Source: Daldinia sp. FL1419 (taxonomy: Eukaryota > Ascomycota > Sordariomycetes > Xylariales > Hypoxylaceae). Taken from it: DNA of 47,101 nucleotides. The stretch lies in NCBI GenBank assembly GCA_025201765.1, contig MU623542.1:1-47101 (forward strand), written 5' to 3'. A program made the translations under genes and the position numbers. Positions 19,263 through 29,541 of this stretch are shown piece by piece (position 1 is the stretch's first letter; each line of letters begins with the position of its first letter). The notes below the pieces were generated by a model. The model did no database searches. It was not told the DNA's origin and saw only the letters and a program-made list of their open reading frames with translations.

Positions 19263-22200
19263 TATGCAAGATATTCAGGTCAAGTTTTCCAACTTCTTAC
19301 TTTCGATTACGGGTTCACCCCTGACCAACAACATAGCTCGCATTATTGATTATTTGCCGTGTCGTCTACAGGATTTAAATAGCTTTATTAGACGAATTTT
19401 GCATGTATCGAAGCACGTCATTTCACGTGAGGATGGTGTTTGAGTAAAACCCTGCGCCGCTAAACTCGGAAGGGATTGGTATCTTTCTTGGCCTGCCTAA
19501 TGCGGAAGGCAAACGAAGCTGTCAATCTTCACCGAGGTGTGAGATGTTTTGCCGTCTGTACGATTTCGACCATTATAATTCACATCAACTAATATTATGA
19601 TTAGGTACTTATCAATAAATATATATATACCTAGATATATAATTAAAACGAAGAGAGAAAGAAGTAAAAAGAAAAGAAAGCGGTACCGTATTTAAATCAT
19701 GTAACTTACTTGCCTAATAATAATATAGGTACTAATGCATTCGTTCAGAGTTACTACCTACTTTACCTACCTAGGTAAGTAACCATTCTGCGGCGCAGTT
19801 ATAATAGATTCATAACTATAACTTGGCAGTCTGACACGCTAATATTGTCAAGAGTTCCATCCCCACCAACTGCAGTGTTCGAAACAATATATTCAGACAT
19901 TGTCGTATGGTGGTGGCCAAGCTTGGAAGTTGAGAATGAATAATAAGTAACAAAGTAAATGGCAACCGTAATGAGACCGGATGGGGATGAATTTGTGGGA
20001 TCGCACATAGCGCTATGGTTTTGGGGGATCCGGGAAGGTTGGCAACTTGCTGTTATATCAAACAGACTGGGTAGGTAAATATATCTACAAACAAGATCGT
20101 CCCAGCAACGACCCCAAAGCGCGTCCATGTTTCTACATATCACTAAGGCGATTCCAAGTCTCTATAAATACGACGTCCACAAAAGTGTCATAGAATATCG
20201 CATTCATCAGTTACTTAACCTGCCCCCATTCCAGGGTCGAGGTATAATGAAATGTCATGGATAGAAACGATGTGCCTTGCCTATAAGGCATACTAGAAAT
20301 TATAAGATTTCCCTAAAAACATTTCATTATATATCAACATTATGTTATTTAAAACAATTAAACGAAATAGACTATTTCGAGACACGACTTTATATGAGAT
20401 TATCAAATATTGTAAGGTACCTACCTAGGTAGGTAGGTAGATAAACTCCTCGAGTAATAATACACGAGGCTCTTATTTTCCCAGTATATTAACTCTTATC
20501 AAGAATCGATATATGAGTTATGATCACGTATTCGAGTTATCACCAGCTGTCGTCATTATAACGCAACATTAAGACGCGCCCTGCTTTTAACTCATCACCA
20601 ACTAATCGTGCGACCAGGCGATCTTCCCTACGGGTGAATTATTTAATCTTTTTTAACGGTAGTTCTATAAGCCGGTACTGCTTCGTCGAATCGCGACCTC
20701 ACGCCACCCTATCCTCTGCAACCACTCGAGTGAATGATAAGTTGATAGTTTCTTGGTCTGTGTAGCAACTGGGCTAGTAATGCGTAATAAAGCAGAGACG
20801 GCAGTTTCGATACTACGGTATCATCCTACCCCACGACAGACCTATAAGAGATGACACTCTGAAATTGACATGTCCGATGATGTAAAGATGCTTAGGTAAC
20901 TTCCCTCTTCGGCGGGACGACATGTCAGAGGAAATTTTCGGGTCTGAGACAACTTTGACGAGGCATGACTTGGGACGGCTCGAGTGGGTGCTGTTTATCG
21001 GGGGCTTATGCACGAGGGACCAGATGTGGCTGCATATAGTTACGATGAGCTGCATGGCTTTTCACTTCCTATTCCCGTAATGGTATGAATAGGAAAAGGA
21101 GAAGTATAATGTACGATGCGAGATCACGATTAAAAGCATAGCAAGACGCAAAATGCGTTTGTTGTCTTCGTATTTACACGCAGGAATAAGATTGTACGAT
21201 ACGCATCGGACGCCACCGAACGGATACGTCAGCAGCGAGGTAAAGGGGAAATAGGAATACTACCTCGACTATAGAGATATAATCCAGACATCAGACGAAT
21301 AGTTATGGGCCCGTCTATACGATCAGGTTAAGTGACTAATGGTATGCAGGTATTTATTTCTTACGGAGATAGTGGTCCATTATTCTAACCTAGTCCATCT
21401 GAATCCGTGAGGCCGGAACAGAGACCCGAGGATCAGATACTACTAATATTATAACCATTATAGCTTTTGGTGGAGTATTGTTTTATCGTCCTTTTCAACT
21501 TGACTCGCTCTACTTTGAACTTCTTTCTTGTAACGTAAGACAACCACCCCTTTTCCATATTTAGGTATCTGACAATATTAATCACGGCCAAGTATACACC
21601 CACACAACCGGGAGATTTAAGATAAAATAAAATAAAAACCTGGAGAAATTAGATTAGGCAGGTTGGCTTATACGACGGCAGTGAGCGTAACCGATATGCA
21701 GGAATAACAAGTATGCGTGACACGGTACCTTTTTGATCCCGCAATCCTGCAGAACCATAGATTCGCGGCTCTGCTTACACGCCTAGCCCGCTTGAATTAC
21801 ATAGGTATCACGATTTCTTAATTTTTTTGATACAACAAAATAAGAGATGGCTTCCAAGCGAGGCTGCGATGTAACGCGATATGCTCTATTACGCCACAAT
21901 CGTGCGTGTAAGTTGTACCAAGATCTCGCGATATACATGTTATGCCTCCTTACCGAACGCATGTCTTTGTCGGACCCAGTGCCGCGCTATCCTTTGGCTG
22001 GGAAACGCAACTCTATACTCTCTCCCCAAGCCCGCAGAACTACGATGATTATGCAGTCTTGGCACTTGCATCCGTTCCCCGTCATTAGGCGGAAACTATC
22101 GAAACTAACCTCCCCTCCTTGTCCCGCCAGCATGGGCTGAAATCTCCCTCCGCAAGCCTCGATCTTGGCAGGGCAGCTAGCACAAGCTAAGCCTGGCGGA

Positions 22201-23084
22201 TTTACGTAGCTAGTATGTTCGGAGTAGCAGGTCGAGCAAGGCCAAACAGGCCACGGCCGGTTATATTCAACGGTAAATACTTAATTTTAGTCGTTTTCCC
22301 ATGCAAGACCAGTATGCCGTATACCTTGTTCGCCTTAGCGCTGCTCGAAAAACACGCGACTATAAACCTCGACCTTTCTTTTCCCAGTTTACTCTCGCCC
22401 GCTTCCTTGGAAATCCGATATTTACCATGACTGTTTTTTTTTTTTTTTTCTCACTCCAGGAACGCAGACCAAAGGGGCCGTTACATTTTCTCATCTGACG
22501 GCTTTCGCTTCCGGATGCCCGGCATTCGAATACTGTACTACTCGTCTACTTATTGGCTCGGCACCACGGCTGCATCTTACTAGCCCGGTGACGACCACCA
22601 TAGGATTTCTATTATTGGATGTTTCTTCGTCTGCGCACAACTAATACCACCCGACACTATAGAACTCATGCAGGCAAAAGGACGTGTTTAAAGAAGATAA
22701 GCTAACGTGACTAGCAACGAGCAAGGTCGAAAAGGTTGCTCTTTATGCGACTTAAACTTGGAAATTTTGCGCTGGCGCTGTCATATCCTTGCCGGCAGGC
22801 CCTGGCTATGAACTAGATCTGGGGATGGAACCTATGTGACGTGAAATTTTAAACCCGGTTCTTCATTGGGGACGTTTCTTCGACTATACCCTATGTCTTA
22901 TAGTCGGCTCCGTAAGAAGTAGCTTCTTAGCCCGGTAGTGAGAAATGTCTTCTATATTAAGGGGGCGAGGCCGGCCTCCCGTGAAGAGGCTTTATGGCAG
23001 ACATTCGCTCCCTAGTACCTTTCCACTAAGTAGCCAGTCTAGGAGCATAGCCATCGTTTGAGATCTCTTCTAGAAGAAGAAGAT
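19263..23084. other. 3.8-kb gene-poor intergenic region
   Basis: The divergent spacer between the permease (-) and the FAD oxidase (+). It contains two TACCTAGGTA palindromes (19768-19777, 20422-20431), the second extended by GGTAGGTAGGTAG. Open frames reach only about 115 codons and show no family resemblance or plausible splicing. An unrecognised lineage-specific gene cannot be excluded. Confidence 0.45.
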
Positions 23085-24667
23085 ATGGTCTCTACCAGGG
23101 TCCTCGCCGCTTCGGCTATCGCCCTCTCAGGGCTAGCTCTTGCTGACACTTGCTCCACCCTGAAGGATATTTCTAACATTGACGTTTCTCATCCCCTTGA
23201 ACTATCATATATCAGCGAGCGGAACGAATATTGGTCTACTTCATGCTCTGCCCTGAAGCCTTCCTGCATCCTTTTCCCCAAGGATGCTAACGAGGTATCT
23301 GCCATCGTGAAAGTCCTTAACAACAACACGGAACCATTTGCCATCAAGTCTGGCGGACACAACCCTAATAATGGCTGGTCGAGCGTTCAGGGTGGCCCCC
23401 TTATCTCAACCCAGAAGCTCAAGCAGGTCATCGTGGATCAGGAGACGGGTATAGCTAGAGTGGGTCCAGGTCAGCGGTTGGATAGCATCTCCGCTGAGCT
23501 TCAAGGAACCGGCTGGACTTTCGTCGGTGGTCGTATCGGTAACACAGGTGTAGGTGGCCTCGTCCTCGGTGGCGGTTTGTCGTATATGTCAGCTCAGTAC
23601 GGCTGGAGTGCTTCCTCCGTACTGGAATACGAGATCGTTCTCGCTAATGGTACCATCACAACCGCTTCTGCCACGAGGAACCCGGACTTATTCAAGGCTC
23701 TCAAGGGCGGTGGCAACAACTTCGGTATCATTACCACCTACGTTCTCCAATTATATCGTCAAGGCGATGTCTTCGGTGGTAATCTGGTCTTCCTTCGTAC
23801 CCCTGAGACAGACAAGAAATTGTTGAAGGCTGTGCGAGACTTCACTGAGTACAACCAAGATAACAAGGCCGCTGTCATCGTCACTGCCGAGCGCGGCAAC
23901 ATTGATCTTATCGACACCTGGATTCTGTTCCTCTTCTACGATGGACCGGTAGTCCCTAAAGAAACTTTCAAGAACTTCACCGACGTTGGGCCTCTACTTG
24001 ATACCACCAAGGTTCAGACCTATGCCAAGCTGATGGCCGGTAGCAACTGGGTTATTGTCCCGCTTTCCGTCGTGCAGATTGGCACTGAGACGATTCCCAT
24101 GCCATCAGCGGAGAACAGCGTCAAAGTCATGGAAGGCCTTCACGCCCACTGGCGAAATATCACCGACACAGTGCTCCTCGAGCCGGGCATCGTCGCCTCC
24201 ATCGCGTACCAGCCCTTCCCCAAGGCCATTGCCCAGGCCGCGAAGGCAAGGGGCGCGGATCTGATCGACGCCGATGACGAGGCGCACCGTCTAATTATCG
24301 AGATGAATTATAGCTTCTTGCCGCAAGGCGATTACGCGAAGATGGATCAGAAGCTACAGAACACTGTGAGTATATCTTCAAACTACATAACACCATTTAA
24401 ACCCAAGAATACCCCAAGACGACTTATAAGAAAGGCAACTTACTAAAGTGACATCAGTACGGCGGCGTACGTGAGCGCATCCTTGGCTGGCAGAAAGACG
24501 GCACCTTACCCGACGTCTACCTTCCGGTATTCATGAACTACGGTTTCCACCAGCAGGACTACTTCGCGAGACTCCGTCCCGAGAACCGGGCCTTCGCACA
24601 CTCGGTATCGGAGAGTGTAGATCCCAACGGGTTCTTCCGAAACCGAACAGGCGGTTGGAAGCCCTAA
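23085..24667 (+). CDS. Secreted FAD-linked oxidase (berberine-bridge-enzyme-like)
   Basis: Two exons (23085-24365, 24458-24667) give 496 aa. The ATG at 23085 starts a clear signal peptide (MVSTRVLAASAIALSGLALA). The PCMH-type FAD domain follows: CILFPKDANEVSAIVKVL, then FAIKSGGHNPNNGWSS with His92 as the probable covalent flavin site, and GGRIGNTGVGGLVLGGGLSY. KGGGNNFGIITTYVL precedes the substrate domain. The second exon restores the conserved C-terminus (VYLPVFMNYGFHQQDYF...DPNGFFRNRTGGWKP). Mono-covalent attachment is more likely than bicovalent because the usual second Cys is replaced in GRIGNTGV. The substrate is unknown: relatives oxidise sugars or alkaloid-type metabolites. No biosynthetic partner genes surround it. 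Confidence 0.92.
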
Positions 24668-24887
24668 GAACTCTGCTCATTCTTCGATACCCATATTGCG
24701 TTTAGCACAAGTCTCCGAGTCTCGTTCTCTCTCATCTCTCATCTAGCGCTTCGATAACTTATAGGCGTTTGCGTATTAAGCTTCTCTGGCGAGGAAACAA
24801 CATATAATATATTAATAGCACCTCTTCAATGAATCATGACAGTATTCCATATCCCCATGAATACCTATATATGTACCTATATGGAAT

Positions 24888-24894
24888 AAAAAAA
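24888..24894 (-). terminator. RNA polymerase III T-run
   Basis: Seven A on the plus strand, that is T7 on the tRNA strand, 31 nt beyond the tRNA-like 3' end. This is the position expected for a Pol III terminator. Confidence 0.5.
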
Positions 24895-24925
24895 GTAACT
24901 CGACCAATACTGGCCTTGCTGGTGA

Positions 24926-25014
24926 TGCAGTGAGTGCGGATCGAACGCACGGCTTTCAGACTTGATGAAGTTGGAACTTCGGTCTGACACTCTCCCAACC
25001 GAGGAAATCCCCGC
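24926..25014 (-). tRNA. tRNA-Phe(GAA)-like gene with intron, diverged
   Basis: Read on the minus strand: GCGGGGA, a D arm with CTC...GAG around GGTTGGGA, the anticodon stem TCAGA/TCTGA, anticodon GAA followed by G37, an intron of about 15 nt, and a perfect T arm (GTGCG TTCGATC CGCAC). The intron sits one base 3' of the anticodon and can pair with it (GAAGTT/AACTTC), as in eukaryotic tRNA-Phe. Departures from a working tRNA are C instead of U at position 33, one mismatch and one G-U pair in the acceptor stem, an extra base near positions 8-10 and a weak first D-stem pair. The B box is intact and a T7 run follows. It could be a degenerate copy or an unusual functional gene. Confidence 0.65.
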
Positions 25015-25535
25015 TCGATAAAAATCCTTCTCCCTTAGACACGCGTATAAATCCATAGTTCCTCGTACTAGTCTCCGCGGTCGTGGATACCCATCCTCGG
25101 AGTTTAGGGCCAAACACGTTGTAGCGGCGCGGGCCGGCGCGGAACCCCCCCCTTTTTTTTTTCTTTTTTTTTTCATAGTATCGTGGATTTAAGAAAAGAA
25201 AATACACAGGTGTACCTGACATATGTGTAATTTGTATTATCCCTAAAAACTGCCGTTCGGGTATTCGTTCGTAAAGCTACCTACATAGTTACGCCTACGT
25301 AGAAAGGATACATATATCCCGTATACGATGAAAATGGTGATCCGTGCATAGTCGTTGGTGAAGGACCGTGGGATATCTCGACATGTAGTAAGCTTCGTAT
25401 AGTCAAACTGTCAAATCCCCAGGTCCAACCCGACACTCCTAGACGCATTATCCACGAATGCTGCGTCATAATGGTATAAACACCTCTTTTCGCCGACCCG
25501 TCCGCTCCTGTTCCTTCCAGTCCTGCTATACAATT

Positions 25536-26928
25536 TTACGTCCGTCTATGCGCCGGCACTTCGTGGTTCTCCAGTTCGCCTCCCGCCCATCCCGAGTCGA
25601 GCTCATTCGGCGTCTGCGAATCAAGCTCGTAATGTTCTGTAGGCTTGTAAGGGGGCGTTGGGCCTGCATACATTCCAGAGGTCGCGGTATGCTGTGATTG
25701 TGCGTAATCGGGGCATGGCGTGGTGGCGGGCTCCTTAATACTGGATAGCTCCGGAGGAGATGTTTGCTGCTGTTGAGCGTCATCCAAAGGACTTTGTGCC
25801 TTCTTCTTCTTCTGACGTTGTCGCCTCAAGAAGAATAGTAGCCCAACGAGAAGAGCGATTACGCCCACCAAGACGCCTATCACGATGCCTGCAATTGCAC
25901 CACCCGAGAGCCCAGTAGACTTTGACTAGATTTTAACACTTAGTGCCCATAGCACGATACGGTCTCAAAGAAGAGTACTTGTATCTCAAACTTACGTCGT
26001 TGTTTAACGCACTCAGAGCGAAGCCGTCTATGGGATGTGCGTAGGCCTGGTCGTTCGTGGCCGAGGCGACCCATTCAACTGTGGCCGTAATGCTCCCGCT
26101 ATCGTACGCCGTCACCGTAGCAGTTTGTCCGATTCGGAAATTACTATAACAGGTACCTCCGTACGCGGGCCGGTTGGTATCCACCGGTTGGTCGGGAAGA
26201 TGCAGTTGAAAGCCACTATCGCTATAATTAGAGGTTGTCATATAATTTACTCTGTGGCTTGCTTGCTTGCTTGAACGATGTGTTCTATATGATACAATTC
26301 CGCCTTGCGTAACCATATCTTCCTCTCGAAGACGACAGCATAGGATATAAGAGATATTCACTCACGAGGCGCAACACGCTATATATCCATCCGGCCACGT
26401 CCTCGCCGTGTTCCAACCTTCAGGACAGACCAATGGCGAGAACATGGGCGCGATAGAGCTCGAAGCATTTACTATCTACGACATGTTAATAAAGGAACTT
26501 CTGCTAGTATTCTTCCCGCGATGCTTCTTTCTGTAAGGTGCCTGCACACCAAGAGCATCGAAGGGAATATGATGTAGACTCGATCACATACTACAATAAA
26601 CGTTAGCATCCTCTGAACCGCAACTTGGAAATCACCACATTCTGCTATCGTACTAACCACTCGTATATCCGTTGATGTATCCAGAAGGATAACAATCCCC
26701 AATCTTGGAATTGGGCACCGGCTGCGGTTCGTTCAACCATAACTGATATCCCGGCGACGATAGTTGTGTGAGGTGCATTTCACCGCATGATGTCGGCGGG
26801 GTGAATGTAGTCGTGAGTTGCCTTTCCGTGAGCGTAAGGACAGAGACGGACGGTGGCGTCGTCGGGTTCGCTACCGGCGGCGATTCTACCGCCGAGGGGT
26901 TCGCAACTGGTGCGGTCTGGACAGCCAT
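25536..26928 (-). CDS. Single-pass membrane protein with Cys-rich ectodomain, unknown function
   Basis: Four exons (26658-26928, 26366-26471, 25996-26251, 25536-25925) join in frame to 340 aa. The first about 210 residues are Ser/Thr/Pro-rich with six cysteines (PTSCGEM, GDCYPSG, LVCPEGW, IACCAS, GTCYSN). They are followed by STGLSGGAIAGIVIG, a TM helix (about 219-244), a basic stop-transfer RRQRQKKKK and a disordered Pro/Gln-rich tail. Similar one-pass proteins are common in filamentous ascomycetes and are usually left uncharacterised; wall-sensor-like topology is an inference. No signal peptide is seen at the chosen ATG (MAVQTAPVANPSAV), so either the TM acts as a signal anchor or a 5' exon is missing. 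Donors are GTTAGT, GTGAGT and GTAAGT. Confidence 0.75.
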
Positions 26929-27256
26929 ATCGACGCGTGTTGAAAAATATCGGTGATAGCAGTAACAGTAATGACTTACTACTTGTTGCTACCACTACTC
27001 TACTATAGGAAAGTGTCTCCACGAAAAGCCTTTGGTGGATGAACAACTAAACGGCTACGAAAGGGAAACGAGAGTAGATCAAGGTAGAAGCAACTTTCGG
27101 GACCGGCAACGAGAACGATGGGTCATCTAAAGTCCTTGCCTTTTCGAAGGATCAGGACGGGGGCAATAGGCGATAATACATATGAACCCAAAAATCTAGT
27201 CTAATCTACATTGAATATGCGTGTGTCGGGCACCCAGTCTAGCGCACCCAGTCTAT

Positions 27257-27319
27257 CTGGGCTGTATAGGCTGTCTAGGCTGTCTAGGTTGTCTAGGTTG
27301 TCTAGGTTGTCTAGGCTGA
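27257..27319. repeat. 9-bp minisatellite (CTAGGTTGT), 7 units
   Basis: Units CTGGGCTGT, ATAGGCTGT, CTAGGCTGT, CTAGGTTGT three times, and CTAGGCTGA. It is preceded by two copies of a CACCCAGTCTA unit at about 27230-27257. Confidence 0.9.
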
Positions 27320-27491
27320 CTGAGGCGGCGCCCAGGGTAAGATATCGAGGTGACATCGTGTGGTGTCCACTTTGGAGCGAAGAGGGAAAAAAAACCAAAA
27401 AAAACCAAAAAAACCAAACTAAACTCCATCGTCAAAGTTCAGCTCCTAGCATTCTTAATAGCGTTCCAATGTTGTAAACCTTCCCTATCCG

Positions 27492-27536
27492 TCCCACGCT
27501 TCCCACGCTTCCCACACTTCCCACACTTCCCATGCG
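27492..27536. repeat. 9-bp minisatellite (TCCCACGCT), 5 units
   Basis: Units TCCCACGCT twice, TCCCACACT twice, then TCCCATGCG. It has the same unit length as the array about 170 bp to the left but an unrelated sequence. Confidence 0.9.
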
Positions 27537-28665
27537 GCCCCTGTTTGGTCCCGTCCACTCCCCTGTCGCGTTTCAGTACTCGTATCGGAGAGCTTGTTCC
27601 TAATTGGCGTCGGGAATAGATAAAATTCTCCAGCATGTGGCAGCGTCCGCTTAGTACCCCTTCCCTTCCACCCAATATGCTGGCTAGCGTGACCTCCAGG
27701 TTTGGATTTCATGTACTTTTTTCTTTCTTTATTTCTTTCGTTAATCGTGCAGGGTCGTAATCTGGTAGTCTGGAGTCTGGAGGTAGTATTTGCTAATATC
27801 GCATATGGTTCCTGAACTTAGACCATCCATTAACCGTGTTCCTATTTACGTATCGTCCCGCTTTGTCCAGCCCCTTTTTAGTTGTACGTAGACTCGGCAT
27901 CGATAATAGTGTATATGCCTACCTAACCTACATCATATACACATATAGGTAATAGGTATGTACCTAGGTATATATCTACCTACCTGCCTACCTATGTAAC
28001 TAATAAACCAATAATTCTTTACCGGTTTAAAACTGTGTCTCCATCCCCATCCCCATTTCTATTCCACCCCCCCTATTACCCGTGCCGGTAGCGCGTCGAA
28101 ATATTTCAATACGAGTATAAAAATAAAAATAAAAGAGAGAGAGAGACGATATCTGCATTCTCTTCTCTCTCTTTCTCTCTCTCTCTCTTTCTTCTTCTTC
28201 CAATTACGAGAAAAAAAAAACTAGGCGTTTCGCGTGGCACTGCTTAGCGAACTTATCAAAAATTTGATGGCGCCATCATCGTAAAATGAGAGCCAGTTAT
28301 GTTTTCGGGTCTTTTGAATTATTGAAAGATTCCAACTAATAAGGTAACTTAGGTAAACTTACTGGCGTCAGCGGAACCTACCGGTCAGCAGACGCCCTTA
28401 GCGTTGTGACTAACGCGTCCCACCTCGAGTTTAAATGGATAATTAGATGCCTCGAAATCCTTATTTCAAAAAATAAAAAATAAAAAAATAAAAAATAAGC
28501 GGTAGCTAATGGTAACCCTAGCACATCATTCAAGGATCATCTTTAATGCCTCTCCCCATAATCGTTCAAGGCCTGGTCTTTTTACATTGAAACTCCATTA
28601 ACCCATGTAAGCAAGGTGGTTCAATTGATGACGAACCACTATAATTATATACTCGGTATAGCGTA

Positions 28666-28701
28666 GGACTAGGACTAGGACTTGGACTTGGACTTGGACT
28701 T
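28666..28701. repeat. Hexamer repeat GGACT(A/T), 6 units
   Basis: Two GGACTA units followed by four GGACTT units, uninterrupted. Confidence 0.92.
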
Positions 28702-29541
28702 TAATACCCCATATGACATTTTCTCCCTCTTGGCAGTGCGCCCTACTAACCACACATACAATTACTATGGTAGAGCCTCCTTAAGGCAGAGTAAGCCAAA
28801 GTTGCGTCAAAGCATAAAGAGCAAACTGCGGTAGCTACTTCGTAACTTACCTAGATACCCTACCTACCTAGGTAGGCAGATAATCCATCATCAGTCCTCT
28901 ACCATATAGATAAAATCCGCTATTCACCGTATCAATCGAATTCCGGGTATCAGCCCGACTTCTCCGCAAAAACGTCTTCTCATGATTCGTTAGGTCACTA
29001 GGCATAAGCCGTGAGGCTCTTAGCCTAGCAGCTTTTGTCCATCCGCACTGTTCTTTTATCCCACAAACACTTCCCATCAGTCCCATATAAGCAACTATCA
29101 TTCAACATACACTATATTTCGTAGTAAAGGAAAACGCTCCGGTGAAAATAGTGGAAAGGCAATCTGAGAGCAAGGTCGTATGTTAAAATTCGAATACATC
29201 CCAAGCCTCTGAGGGTATCTTTGCTTCCGCTTCTAGTCCATCACAGCACTCTCCACGATCCTTCCAAAATGAGCAACCAATAAGAAGGTGTCGTAAGACT
29301 AAATCCCGTGTTCGAGTACATGTAAGCCTTACCTTCGAGCCTAGGGAGGATATACGACCGCCACCCGGAGGACACCAAAAAAAGACCAAATAGGAAATAT
29401 TGTGTAGCCGCAAGACCTTCAGCGAATGTTGCGTCGCAGTCGATCTTCGGCCGAGGTGTTGCTGAGGAGCTCGAGTATTCCCCATCCCTGATTCCTTATT
29501 TCGAAGAAATAGTAGTCTTAAATGTCATCAATGGGATATGT

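Larger units (their letters stand above)
24668..25535. other. Intergenic region around the tRNA-like gene
   Basis: Apart from the tRNA-Phe-like gene and its T-run terminator, this holds a pyrimidine run at about 25146-25172 (C7T10CT9). No protein gene is recognised. Confidence 0.5.
26929..29541. other. Intergenic region rich in simple repeats
   Basis: 2.6 kb without a recognisable gene. It contains two 9-bp minisatellites, a GGACTT hexamer repeat, GA/CT tracts (about 28133-28200), an A-rich tract (about 28465-28500) and TACCTAGGTA palindromes at 27961-27970 and 28865-28874. Apparent open frames near 27200-27700 are translations of the minisatellites. Confidence 0.5.

Noticed and set aside
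19799..20143. 114-codon minus-strand frame
   Set aside because: Low-complexity, spacer-like composition and no domain or splicing partner; likely chance.
21847..22140. 97-codon plus-strand frame
   Set aside because: No hydrophobic pattern, domain or conserved motif that I recognise; it cannot be told from a random frame.
23058..23084. Nine-codon upstream extension of the FAD oxidase
   Set aside because: It would start at TTG; the ATG at 23085 begins directly with a good signal peptide.
27201..27712. Several overlapping frames with Leu-Asp-Asn or Gly-Lys repeats
   Set aside because: They are translations of the two 9-bp minisatellites on both strands, not genes.
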